Of a stretch of 64,000 bases of DNA, positions 53,789-60,545 are shown piece by piece. The position numbers and the translations under genes are program-made. The DNA comes from Actinomycetes bacterium. GTDB taxonomy: Bacteria; Actinomycetota; Actinomycetes; Actinomycetales; Microbacteriaceae. How positions within the stretch are numbered: position 1 is the stretch's first letter; every line of letters begins with the position of its first letter. Below the pieces are notes generated by a model that was given only the letters and a program-made list of their open reading frames with translations, was not told where the DNA came from and did not search any database. The stretch lies in NCBI GenBank assembly GCA_023386365.1, contig JAEWJX010000109.1:47744-111743 (forward strand), read 5' to 3'.

Positions 53789-55009
53789 ATGGATAGCGGC
53801 AACTTCGCCTGGTCTATCGCAGCAACGGCACTCGTGCTGTTCATGACCCCCGGCGTGGCCTTCTTCTACGGAGGCCTGGTCAAGGCCAAGAGCGTCGTCA
53901 GCATGATGATGATGAGCTTCGGTGCGCTGGGCCTCATCAGCGTGCTGTGGATTCTCTACGGCTTCAACATGAGCCTCGGTGGCGGCACGTTCGCCTTCGC
54001 CGGCAACCCGTTCGAGAACTTCGGGTTCGTGAACGGCGCCGACAGCTCGACCCTCGTGGGCGCCACGTTCGGTGCGACCTTCGCGATCATCACCGTCGCG
54101 CTCATCTCGGGCGCCATCGCCGACCGCGCGAAGTTCGGCTCGTGGCTGATCTTCGCCGGCCTCTGGGCCACCCTGGTGTACTTCCCGGTCGCCGCGTGGG
54201 TCTGGGGCGACGGCTGGATCCTCAACTGGGGCTCCAACACGGGTCTCCCCGGCGTCATCGACTACGCCGGTGGCACCGCCGTCCACATCAACGCGGGCGC
54301 TGCCGCCCTCGCCCTCGCTCTCGTGCTGGGTAAGCGCATCGGCTTCGCCAAGGGCATCCAGAAGCCGCACAACGTGCCGCTCACCCTGCTCGGTGCCTCG
54401 ATCCTCTGGTTCGGCTGGTTCGGCTTCAACGCCGGCGCAGAGGGCACCTTCGGTCTGCTCGGCCCCGAGAACACGGGCGCCGGTCTCATCGTCATCAACA
54501 CGCTCGGCGCGACCGCCGCGGCGATCCTCGGATGGCTGCTCGTCGAGAAGCTGAAGGACGGCAAGGCCACCTCGGTGGGCGCCGCCTCCGGTGCTGTCGC
54601 CGGTCTCGTCGCGATCACCCCGGCGTGCGCCAACCTGGAGCCGATCTGGGCTCTCGTGCTCGGTGTCGTCGCCGGTGTCGTCTGCGCCCTGGCGATCGAG
54701 CTGAAGTTCAAGCTCGGCTTCGACGACTCGCTCGACGTGGTGGGCATCCACCTCGTCGGTGGTCTCATCGGAACCCTGTACCTCGGCTTCTTCGCCATCG
54801 GCACGGGCCTCGCCTTCACGGGTGACTTCGGTCAGCTCGCCTCGCAGGCCGTCGCCGCCGTCGCGGTGCTCGCGTACTCCTTCGTGGTCGCGTTCATCAT
54901 CGGCTTCGCGATCGAGAAGACGATCGGGTTCCGCATCAAGAACGAGGACGAGCTCGCCGGTGTCGACACCGTCGTGCACGGCGAAGAGGGCTACGCCCTG
55001 GTCGACTGA
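53789..55009 (+). CDS. amt: Ammonium transporter
   Basis: 406 residues with 11 helices. Pore landmarks: first helix AWSIAATALVLFMTPGVAFFYGG, the Phe gate and the twin-His entry in DYAGGTAVHINAG, FGWFGFNAG, and the second His in VVGIHLVGGLIGTLYLG. GAVAGLVAITPACANLEP is the conserved Amt signature. Imports ammonium for glutamine synthetase. Preceded by a GlnR box (53659-53696) and followed by a strong hairpin terminator (55040-55072). Confidence 0.97.
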   Translation: MDSGNFAWSIAATALVLFMTPGVAFFYGGLVKAKSVVSMMMMSFGALGLISVLWILYGFNMSLGGGTFAFAGNPFENFGFVNGADSSTLVGATFGATFAIITVALISGAIADRAKFGSWLIFAGLWATLVYFPVAAWVWGDGWILNWGSNTGLPGVIDYAGGTAVHINAGAAALALALVLGKRIGFAKGIQKPHNVPLTLLGASILWFGWFGFNAGAEGTFGLLGPENTGAGLIVINTLGATAAAILGWLLVEKLKDGKATSVGAASGAVAGLVAITPACANLEPIWALVLGVVAGVVCALAIELKFKLGFDDSLDVVGIHLVGGLIGTLYLGFFAIGTGLAFTGDFGQLASQAVAAVAVLAYSFVVAFIIGFAIEKTIGFRIKNEDELAGVDTVVHGEEGYALVD

Positions 55010-55039
55010 GTCCGACGGGTCCTCGTGACCCGAACACGC

Positions 55040-55072
55040 GGGGCGCCGTCTCTCACCGAGACGGCGCCCCGT
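55040..55072 (+). terminator. Strong hairpin terminator after amt
   Basis: A 14-bp perfect stem, CGGGGCGCCGTCTC and its complement, around a 5-nt loop (TCACC), starting 31 bp after the stop. It separates amt from the Amt-like gene downstream. Confidence 0.85.
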
Positions 55073-55124
55073 ATCGTTGTTCCCGCCCGCGTCGTCGGGA
55101 TGACCCGACCCATCGGAGGCCGCC

Positions 55125-56138
55125 GTGCCCGCGCTTCTCGCACTGTCCGCTATCGCCGGTGCGGTGATGGCGGCCGCGGTGGTGTGGCTGGTTCGTCCCG
55201 CGGATCGGGTCGAGGTGATTCTGCGTGGCCTCGTCGCGACGGTGCTTGCGGCGACCGTGACGACGGTGACCGGGGTGCTCACCAGCGCCGAGGAACCCGT
55301 GTTCCTTCTGGGGGTGTCGTTCGGGGCGGCGCCCGTCGCGATCCTCCTGGGGGCGGCGGCGGGGGAGGCGGCACCGGGTCGGCGGTCGGTCGCGCGACTC
55401 CTGGTGTGGACGTGGGCGGGACTCGTGTTCCCGATCTGTGTCGTGGTTCCTGCGTTGTTGTACCGCCTGTGCGGTGCTCCGGAGTGCCGGGTCGAGGATT
55501 TCGGCGGCAGTCTCGCCCTCCTGGTGTCGTCCGCCGCGTCGGTGCTGCTCGCCTGGCGCGCCCACTCGGTGGCGGAGGGTGCCGGATGGGTGCGTTTCGG
55601 GGTTCCGGTCGCGCTGCTGTGGATCGCGGCGGCGGCGTGGCTCGTGAGCCTCGAGGGGGCGATCGATGCCTACACGGGCAGGATTCTCCTCGCGGCCCTG
55701 TTGTCGCCCGTGGCGGGCGGCATCGGGTGGCTGCTCGTCGACCTGCTGCGGCAGAGCGGTCGACATCCGCTGCGCTCGTACGCCGACGGTGTCATCGCGG
55801 GGCTGGTGGCCATCGTGCCGGGAGCCGCGAGTGTGTCGTTCCCGTGGTCGACGGTGGTCGGTGCGTCCGCCGGAGCCGCCGCTGCGCTCGTCTTCGGGGC
55901 CAAGCGGATCGCGTCGGCTGGTCGTGCCGGACATTGGGCCCTCGTGACACTCACGGCCACGGCGATCGGATACTTGTCGCCGGCGATCTCGGGCGACACC
56001 ATCGGCTTCATGTTCTCGGGCCGTATCGCCGCCTTCGTGCCGCCTCTGGCGACCTTTCTCGCGGTGGCCGCCTTCGGCGTCGTCACCAGCACACCGGCGT
56101 GGGCCCTCGCGCGGAGCAACAAAAAAACCCCCGGCTGA
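55125..56138 (+). CDS. Degenerate Amt-like membrane protein
   Basis: 337 residues, 9-10 helices. It aligns with Amt in order: VEDFGGSLALLVSSAASVLL corresponds to DYAGGTAVHINAGAAALAL, and YADGVIAGLVAIVPGAASVS to GAVAGLVAITPACANLEP. The pore His of VVHI is replaced (LALL), the first-helix PGVAFFYGG motif is missing, and the protein is 70 residues shorter than Amt. It therefore probably does not conduct ammonium by the usual route; a regulatory or sensing role is an inference. GTG start. Its last codons and stop are inside the terminator of the tRNA on the other strand. Confidence 0.72.
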   Translation: MPALLALSAIAGAVMAAAVVWLVRPADRVEVILRGLVATVLAATVTTVTGVLTSAEEPVFLLGVSFGAAPVAILLGAAAGEAAPGRRSVARLLVWTWAGLVFPICVVVPALLYRLCGAPECRVEDFGGSLALLVSSAASVLLAWRAHSVAEGAGWVRFGVPVALLWIAAAAWLVSLEGAIDAYTGRILLAALLSPVAGGIGWLLVDLLRQSGRHPLRSYADGVIAGLVAIVPGAASVSFPWSTVVGASAGAAAALVFGAKRIASAGRAGHWALVTLTATAIGYLSPAISGDTIGFMFSGRIAAFVPPLATFLAVAAFGVVTSTPAWALARSNKKTPG

Positions 56139-56148
56139 CCGGGGGTTT
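56125..56148 (-). terminator. Terminator of tRNA-Val(CAC), overlapping the end of the Amt-like gene
   Basis: Stem AAACCCCCGG (56125-56134), loop CTGA, complement 56139-56148. On the minus strand it is followed by seven T residues (56121-56127 on the plus strand are A), a strong intrinsic terminator. The TGA stop of the Amt-like gene occupies the loop. Confidence 0.88.
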
Positions 56149-56150
56149 CG

Positions 56151-56226
56151 TGGTGGGCGATACCAGACTCGAACTGATGACCTCTTCCGTGTGAAGGAAG
56201 CGCGCTACCAACTGCGCCAATCGCCC
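56151..56226 (-). tRNA. tRNA-Val (anticodon CAC), CCA encoded
   Basis: Acceptor GGGCGAT pairs with ATCGCCC; the D arm carries GGCGCAGTTGGTAGCGC; anticodon loop TTCACAC between CTTCC and GGAAG; T arm GTTCGAGTC. Genomic CCA is present at the 3' end. 73 nt plus CCA. Confidence 0.96.
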
Positions 56227-56302
56227 GCGACGACCATCCTGCCATATCTGCGCGCGTGTCGAGGACGCCCGTCGGTCGGCGCGACGCGCGTGTCGCTCAG
56301 TT

Positions 56303-56330
56303 TTGAGAGTGCGCCGGGATGGGCTACAGT
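56303..56330 (+). promoter_or_regulatory. Promoter of the Gly-Cys-Val tRNA operon
   Basis: -35 TTGAGA (56303-56308), 16-nt spacer, -10 TACAGT (56325-56330). The tRNA-Gly starts 30 bp downstream. A strong housekeeping-type promoter. Confidence 0.65.
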
Positions 56331-56359
56331 CGAACTCGCACGCCGCAAGGCGCGCAAAT

Positions 56360-56431
56360 GCGGATGTGGCGCAGTGGTAGCGCATCACCTTGCCAAGGTG
56401 AGGGTCGCGAGTTCGAATCTCGTCATCCGCT
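56360..56431 (+). tRNA. tRNA-Gly (anticodon GCC)
   Basis: Acceptor GCGGATG pairs with CATCCGC; anticodon loop TTGCCAA in the stem CACC/GGTG; T arm GAGTTCGAATCTC. Discriminator T at 56431; no CCA encoded. Confidence 0.96.
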
Positions 56432-56482
56432 CGAGTGGAGTCTCACGGTCCACCGGCTCGCCGGTACCTGGGCCGCACACCT

Positions 56483-56553
56483 GGTGGCGTGGCCGAGAGG
56501 CGAGGCAGCGGCCTGCAAAGCCGTGCACACGGGTTCGAATCCCGTCGCCACCT
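56483..56553 (+). tRNA. tRNA-Cys (anticodon GCA)
   Basis: Acceptor GGTGGCG pairs with CGCCACC; anticodon loop CTGCAAA between GCGGC and GCCGT; T arm GGGTTCGAATCCC; discriminator T; no CCA encoded. The short D arm is normal for tRNA-Cys. Confidence 0.95.
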
Positions 56554-56588
56554 CACTCACCGCACCGATCAGCTCAATCGATCGGCTC

Positions 56589-56663
56589 GGGCGATTGGCG
56601 CAGCGGTAGCGCGCTTCCCTGACACGGAAGAGGTCACTGGTTCGATCCCAGTATCGCCCACCA
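56589..56663 (+). tRNA. tRNA-Val (anticodon GAC), CCA encoded
   Basis: Acceptor GGGCGAT with ATCGCCC; anticodon loop CTGACAC between CTTCC and GGAAG; T arm TGGTTCGATCCCA; CCA encoded. Nearly identical in body to the tRNA-Val(CAC) on the opposite strand 360 bp away. Confidence 0.96.
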
Positions 56664-56665
56664 AG

Positions 56666-56688
56666 AAGCCCCGGTTCGCCGGGGCTTT
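56666..56688 (+). terminator. Terminator after the tRNA cluster
   Basis: Stem AAGCCCCGG, loop TTCG, complement CCGGGGCTT, then T and C-rich sequence. UUCG tetraloop. It begins 3 nt after the encoded CCA, and lies between the tRNA operon and the convergent NIPSNAP gene. Confidence 0.85.
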
Positions 56689-56714
56689 CGTCGTTCCGCC
56701 CCGGCGCGTGCCCC

Positions 56715-57020
56715 TCACTCGAACATAGGAGTGAGGAACCGGCGCTCGTAGCGTCGGATGCAGGCGGTGTCCCGCGCGTACTGGAACGCCGCGATGCATT
56801 CGGCGTCCGTCTTCGACGCGATGCGGTACTGCTCGTAGGCCGCCATCGACGGGAACGTGAACAGCGCGAACGCCTCGTCGCTGTCGCCCTCGCTCGGCAG
56901 GAAGTACCCATGGTGGGTGCCCCCGAGCCGATTCACGAGCCCGATCCACACCCGCCCGTACTCGGTGAACTCGTCGACCTTGTCGGGGTCGATCTCGTAG
57001 CGCAGGTGGATCGTGATCAT
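56715..57020 (-). CDS. NIPSNAP family protein
   Basis: 101 residues, MITIHLRYEIDPDKVDEFTEYGRVW, with a ferredoxin-like alpha/beta fold; continues GGTHHGYFLPSEGDSDEAFALFTFPSMAAYEQYR. Conserved family of unknown function related to dimeric alpha/beta-barrel proteins. ATG 57020 has GGAG 8 nt upstream. Confidence 0.85.
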   Translation of the reverse strand: MITIHLRYEIDPDKVDEFTEYGRVWIGLVNRLGGTHHGYFLPSEGDSDEAFALFTFPSMAAYEQYRIASKTDAECIAAFQYARDTACIRRYERRFLTPMFE

Positions 57021-57126
57021 CGGCGGGCTCCGTTCGTCGGGTACGTCTTCATCATGGTCTCTCCTGCGGCGAACCTCGCCCAGTACTGGGGGTAGGCCGA
57101 CCATGGAGGAGGGAAGGTCTTCGCCC

Positions 57127-57132
57127 TATCTT
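57127..57132 (+). promoter_or_regulatory. -10 element (TATCTT) of the DUF2510/DUF805 gene, leaderless layout
   Basis: TATCTT, 7 nt, ATG 57140. Supports ATG 57140 over GTG 57134 as the start. Confidence 0.5.
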
Positions 57133-57139
57133 CGTGCTC

Positions 57140-57823
57140 ATGTCTGCGTATCCTTCCGGCTGGTATCCCGACCCCGAGGTCCAGGGCGGTATCCGCTGGT
57201 GGGGCGGATACGCCTGGACGGCGCACCAGCAGCCGCCGGGTGTCCGGCACTCCTACGCGCCTCCCGGCGCGGAGGCCGCATATGCGCAGAGCGCTCCGCA
57301 GAGCTACGGACTGCGTTCGGTGCAGGCGTATCAGGGTGGGGCGGCGCGCGGAAGCTTCGCCGCTGTGTACGAGCCCCCGAGGACCACAGCCTTGTGGGAG
57401 CCCCTCTACGGGGCATCGCTGGGTCAGGCTTTCGGACGTTTCTGGCGCAAGTACGCCGACTTCACGGGGCGCGCGTCGAGGTCCGAGTTCTGGTGGGCGT
57501 ACCTGTGTGTCGTGCTGCTGGGCGCCGGCTCGTATGTGGCGGTGCTGGCGGTGGCGCTCAGCAACACGCCGGCCGCAGGCGGGACGGGATCCCCGTCCGA
57601 GGTCACGCCCCTCGGTGGCGTGCTGATGATCGTCTGGTTCGTCGCCTACCTCGGAATGATCCTGCCGACGATCGCCGTCTCCGTGAGGCGCCTGCACGAT
57701 GCCGGCGTCTCCGGTCTCGTCTACCTGTTGGCGTTCGTCCCGTTCGGCAGTCTCGTGCTGCTCTACTTCTGGCTGCAGGACTCGAAGCCTCACGGCGCGC
57801 GGTACGACCGACCCCGCGCCTGA
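57140..57823 (+). CDS. DUF2510/DUF805 membrane protein
   Basis: 227 residues. N-terminal DUF2510 motif: SGWYPDPEVQGGIRWWGGYAWTAH (Trp-rich; often seen in actinobacterial membrane proteins), then a Pro/Ala/Tyr-rich linker, then DUF805 with four helices (SLGQAFGRFWRKYADFTGRASRSEFWWAYL, then PTIAVSVRRLHDAGVSGLVYLL). The R-R-L-H-D-A-G-x-S-G signature is clear. Function unknown. Confidence 0.87.
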   Translation: MSAYPSGWYPDPEVQGGIRWWGGYAWTAHQQPPGVRHSYAPPGAEAAYAQSAPQSYGLRSVQAYQGGAARGSFAAVYEPPRTTALWEPLYGASLGQAFGRFWRKYADFTGRASRSEFWWAYLCVVLLGAGSYVAVLAVALSNTPAAGGTGSPSEVTPLGGVLMIVWFVAYLGMILPTIAVSVRRLHDAGVSGLVYLLAFVPFGSLVLLYFWLQDSKPHGARYDRPRA

Positions 57824-57869
57824 GACCAGCGCGATCGGGTGCGACACGCCCCGGGTGCAGGATGGACGC

Positions 57870-58382
57870 ATGTCCGCGCAGGTTCGCTCCGCCGTCACCG
57901 CCGAGGAACTCGACGCCGCACGCCGCCTCATCCGGGGCCTGCTGACCTGGCAGAGGGAGCGACCTGCCGAGGTGCAGAAGCTGGTCGAGGCGTACTTCGA
58001 CCTGGATGCGTTCGAGATCGAACTGGCGGGGCTCCCCGGGAAGTACGGGCCGCCCGACGGGGAACTGCTGATCGCCGAGGTGTCCGGTCGCATCGTGGGC
58101 GTCGTCGCGTCGCGTCGCATCGACGATGACGCGTGCGAGATGAAGCGGATGTTCGTCGAGACCTCCGCGCACGGTCAGGGGGTCGGTCGGGCGCTCGCGA
58201 ACGAACTGATCGATCGGGCGCGCGCGGCCGGTTACGCGTCGATGCTGCTCGACACCAGCAAGGGGCAGACAGCGGCGATCGCGCTGTACCGCTCGCTCGG
58301 CTTCGTCGAGATCCCTCCGTACACCGAGGTCGACGACGTGCTCCGCGAGGGGATGCTGTACTTCCGCCTCGATCTGCGCTGA
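57870..58382 (+). CDS. GNAT-family N-acetyltransferase
   Basis: 170 residues from ATG 57870; in-frame readings further upstream enter the DUF805 gene. Acetyl-CoA site: ACEMKRMFVETSAHGQGVGRALANELI (Q/R-x-x-G-x-G/A), and LLDTSKGQTAAIALYRSLGFVEIPPYTE with the GNAT motif B. Substrate unknown. It lies 43 bp before thrS. Confidence 0.86.
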   Translation: MSAQVRSAVTAEELDAARRLIRGLLTWQRERPAEVQKLVEAYFDLDAFEIELAGLPGKYGPPDGELLIAEVSGRIVGVVASRRIDDDACEMKRMFVETSAHGQGVGRALANELIDRARAAGYASMLLDTSKGQTAAIALYRSLGFVEIPPYTEVDDVLREGMLYFRLDLR

Positions 58383-58412
58383 GCAGCGCACGAAGCCGCC
58401 CTCCGCCGCCGG

Positions 58413-58418
58413 TAAAGT
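58413..58418 (+). promoter_or_regulatory. -10 element (TAAAGT) of thrS, near-leaderless layout
   Basis: TAAAGT, then 7 nt, ATG 58426. No T-box or other leader is possible in the gap. Confidence 0.55.
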
Positions 58419-58425
58419 GACAGGA

Positions 58426-60384
58426 ATGAGCGCCCAGACCGGTTTCGACCTGTTCCCCGACCGCTCCGTCGTCGCCATCCGCGTCAACGGTGAGCTCACG
58501 GACAAGGCGGCCACGGTCACCGAGACGGATGTCGTGGAACCGGTCGAGGTCACCTCGCCCGACGGCCTCAACATCTTGCGCCACTCGACCGCGCACGTGA
58601 TGGCTCAGGCGGTACAGCGCATCAACCCGGAGGCGAAGCTCGGAATCGGCCCCCCGGTCACCGACGGCTTCTACTACGACTTCGACGTCGCCGAGGCCTT
58701 CACCCCCGAAGACCTGTCCGCCATCTCGAAGGAGATGGATCGCATCATCCGCTCCGGTCAGCGTTTCCAGCGCCGGGTGGTCACCGAGGACGAGGCGCGC
58801 GCCGAACTCGCCGGCGAGCCCTACAAGCTCGAGCTCATCGGGCTCAAGGGTGGCGCGGCCGACGCGGGCAAGGATGGCGAGAACGTCGAGGTCGGCGGTG
58901 GCGAGCTGACCATCTACGACAACGTCGACCGCGACGGCAACGTGGCCTGGAAAGACCTCTGCCGGGGCCCGCACGTTCCCAACACCGGTGCGCTCGGCAA
59001 CTACAAGCTGATGCGCAACGCGGCCGCGTACTGGCGTGGTTCGGAGAAGAACCCGCAGCTGCAGCGTGTCTACGGCACCGCATGGCCGTCGAAGGACGAA
59101 CTGCGCGCGTACCTGGAGCGCCTCGAGGAGGCCGCCAAGCGCGATCACCGCAAGCTCGGTCGCGAGCTCGATCTGTTCAGCTTCCCCGACGAGATCGGTT
59201 CCGGCCTGTCGGTGTGGCACCCGCGCGGCGGCGTCATCCGCATGGAGATGGAGCAGCACGCGCGCCGCCGCCACGTCGAGGACGGCTACACCTACGTCTA
59301 CACGCCGCACATCTCGAAGGAGGACCTCTTCCTCCAGTCGAACCACCTCGTCACCTACAAGGAGGGCATGTTCCCGCCCATCCATATGGACGAGGAACGC
59401 GACGCCGACGGCAACGTCACCAAGCAGGGCACCGACTACTACCTGAAGCCGATGAACTGCCCGATGCACATCCTGATCTACAAGGAGCGTGCACGCAGCT
59501 ACCGCGATCTGCCGATGCGGTTGGCCGAGAACGGCACCGTCTACCGGAACGAGCTCTCGGGCGCGCTGCACGGACTCACCCGCGTACGCGGGTTCACCCA
59601 GGACGACTCCCACCTCTTCGTCACCCCCGAGCAGTTGGAAGAGGAGGCGACGAAGGTTCTCGAGTTCGTCATCTCGATGCTGCGCGACTTCGGGCTCACC
59701 GACTTCGAGCTCGAACTGTCGATGAAGGACGACGAGAAGGACAAGTGGATCGGTTCGGAGGAGTTCTGGGAGTACTCCACCAACGCCCTCCGCAACGTCG
59801 CCGTGGCGAGTGGGTTGAAGCTCACCGAGGTGCCGGGGGAGGCCGCGTTCTACGGTCCGAAGATCGACCTCAAGACGCGCGACGCGATCGGCCGCACCTG
59901 GCAGTTGTCGACCGTGCAGGTCGACCCGAACCTGCCCGAGCGGTTCGACCTCGAATTCACCGACCGCGACGGCCAGAAGAAGCGGCCGATCATGATCCAC
60001 CGCGCGCTGTTCGGCTCGATCGAGCGGTTCTTCGCGATCCTGCTCGAGCACTATGCGGGCTCGTTCCCCGTGTGGCTCTCGCCGGTTCAGGTCGTGGGCG
60101 TCCCGGTGGCGGAGGAGTTCGCCGACTACCTCGACGAGATCATCGGCCGGCTGAAGGCGGATGGCGTGCGCGCCGAACTCGACGCCAGCGACGAGCGGAT
60201 GCAGAAGAAGATCCGCAACCACACGCTGATGAAGGTGCCGTTCCAGCTCATCGCCGGAGGCCAGGACCGCGACGCCGGCACGGTGAGCTTCCGGTTCCGT
60301 GACGGCCGACAGGACAACGGCATCCCCGTGGATGAGGCGGTGCGTCGCATCCGCGAGGCGATCGACACCCACGCGCAGGTCTGA
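58426..60384 (+). CDS. thrS: Threonyl-tRNA synthetase
   Basis: 652 residues from ATG 58426. Editing domain: HSTAHVMAQAVQ (H-x3-H) and CRGPHVPNTG; class II catalytic motifs: motif 1 around GGVIRMEMEQHARRRH, motif 2 TVYRNELSGALHGLTRVRGFTQDDSH, and motif 3 in the region after IDLKTRDAIGRTWQLSTVQVD. The zinc Cys is in MNCPMH. Anticodon domain from about 545. The N-terminal TGS-like region is abbreviated. Fully functional-looking; no T-box upstream. Confidence 0.96.
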   Translation: MSAQTGFDLFPDRSVVAIRVNGELTDKAATVTETDVVEPVEVTSPDGLNILRHSTAHVMAQAVQRINPEAKLGIGPPVTDGFYYDFDVAEAFTPEDLSAISKEMDRIIRSGQRFQRRVVTEDEARAELAGEPYKLELIGLKGGAADAGKDGENVEVGGGELTIYDNVDRDGNVAWKDLCRGPHVPNTGALGNYKLMRNAAAYWRGSEKNPQLQRVYGTAWPSKDELRAYLERLEEAAKRDHRKLGRELDLFSFPDEIGSGLSVWHPRGGVIRMEMEQHARRRHVEDGYTYVYTPHISKEDLFLQSNHLVTYKEGMFPPIHMDEERDADGNVTKQGTDYYLKPMNCPMHILIYKERARSYRDLPMRLAENGTVYRNELSGALHGLTRVRGFTQDDSHLFVTPEQLEEEATKVLEFVISMLRDFGLTDFELELSMKDDEKDKWIGSEEFWEYSTNALRNVAVASGLKLTEVPGEAAFYGPKIDLKTRDAIGRTWQLSTVQVDPNLPERFDLEFTDRDGQKKRPIMIHRALFGSIERFFAILLEHYAGSFPVWLSPVQVVGVPVAEEFADYLDEIIGRLKADGVRAELDASDERMQKKIRNHTLMKVPFQLIAGGQDRDAGTVSFRFRDGRQDNGIPVDEAVRRIREAIDTHAQV

Positions 60385-60476
60385 GGCAAGAATCCCGCGC
60401 AAGACGCACGGATCTTGCGTCGCGCTCTCTAGCGCCGTGCGGGTGCGTGCGGATACGGTACCCACCAGGCGCTGAA

Positions 60477-60492
60477 TAGACCGGGGGGTCTA
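60477..60492. promoter_or_regulatory. 16-bp palindrome with NemR-like arms upstream of the subtilase
   Basis: TAGACC-GGGG-GGTCTA is a perfect dyad with a 4-nt centre, matching the published NemR operator form TAGACC-n4-GGTCTA. Lies 54 bp before the subtilase ATG. No TetR gene is in the window. Confidence 0.62.
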
Positions 60493-60545
60493 CCCGCGAT
60501 TGAGGGGGGTGCGTCTCACCGCACCACCACTCGCGGAAGGTAGCC

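Noticed and set aside
60385..60420. Weak stem CGCAAGA/TCTTGCG downstream of thrS.
   Set aside because: Only 7 bp with an 8-nt loop and no T-tract; a competing pairing exists, so it is not a convincing terminator.
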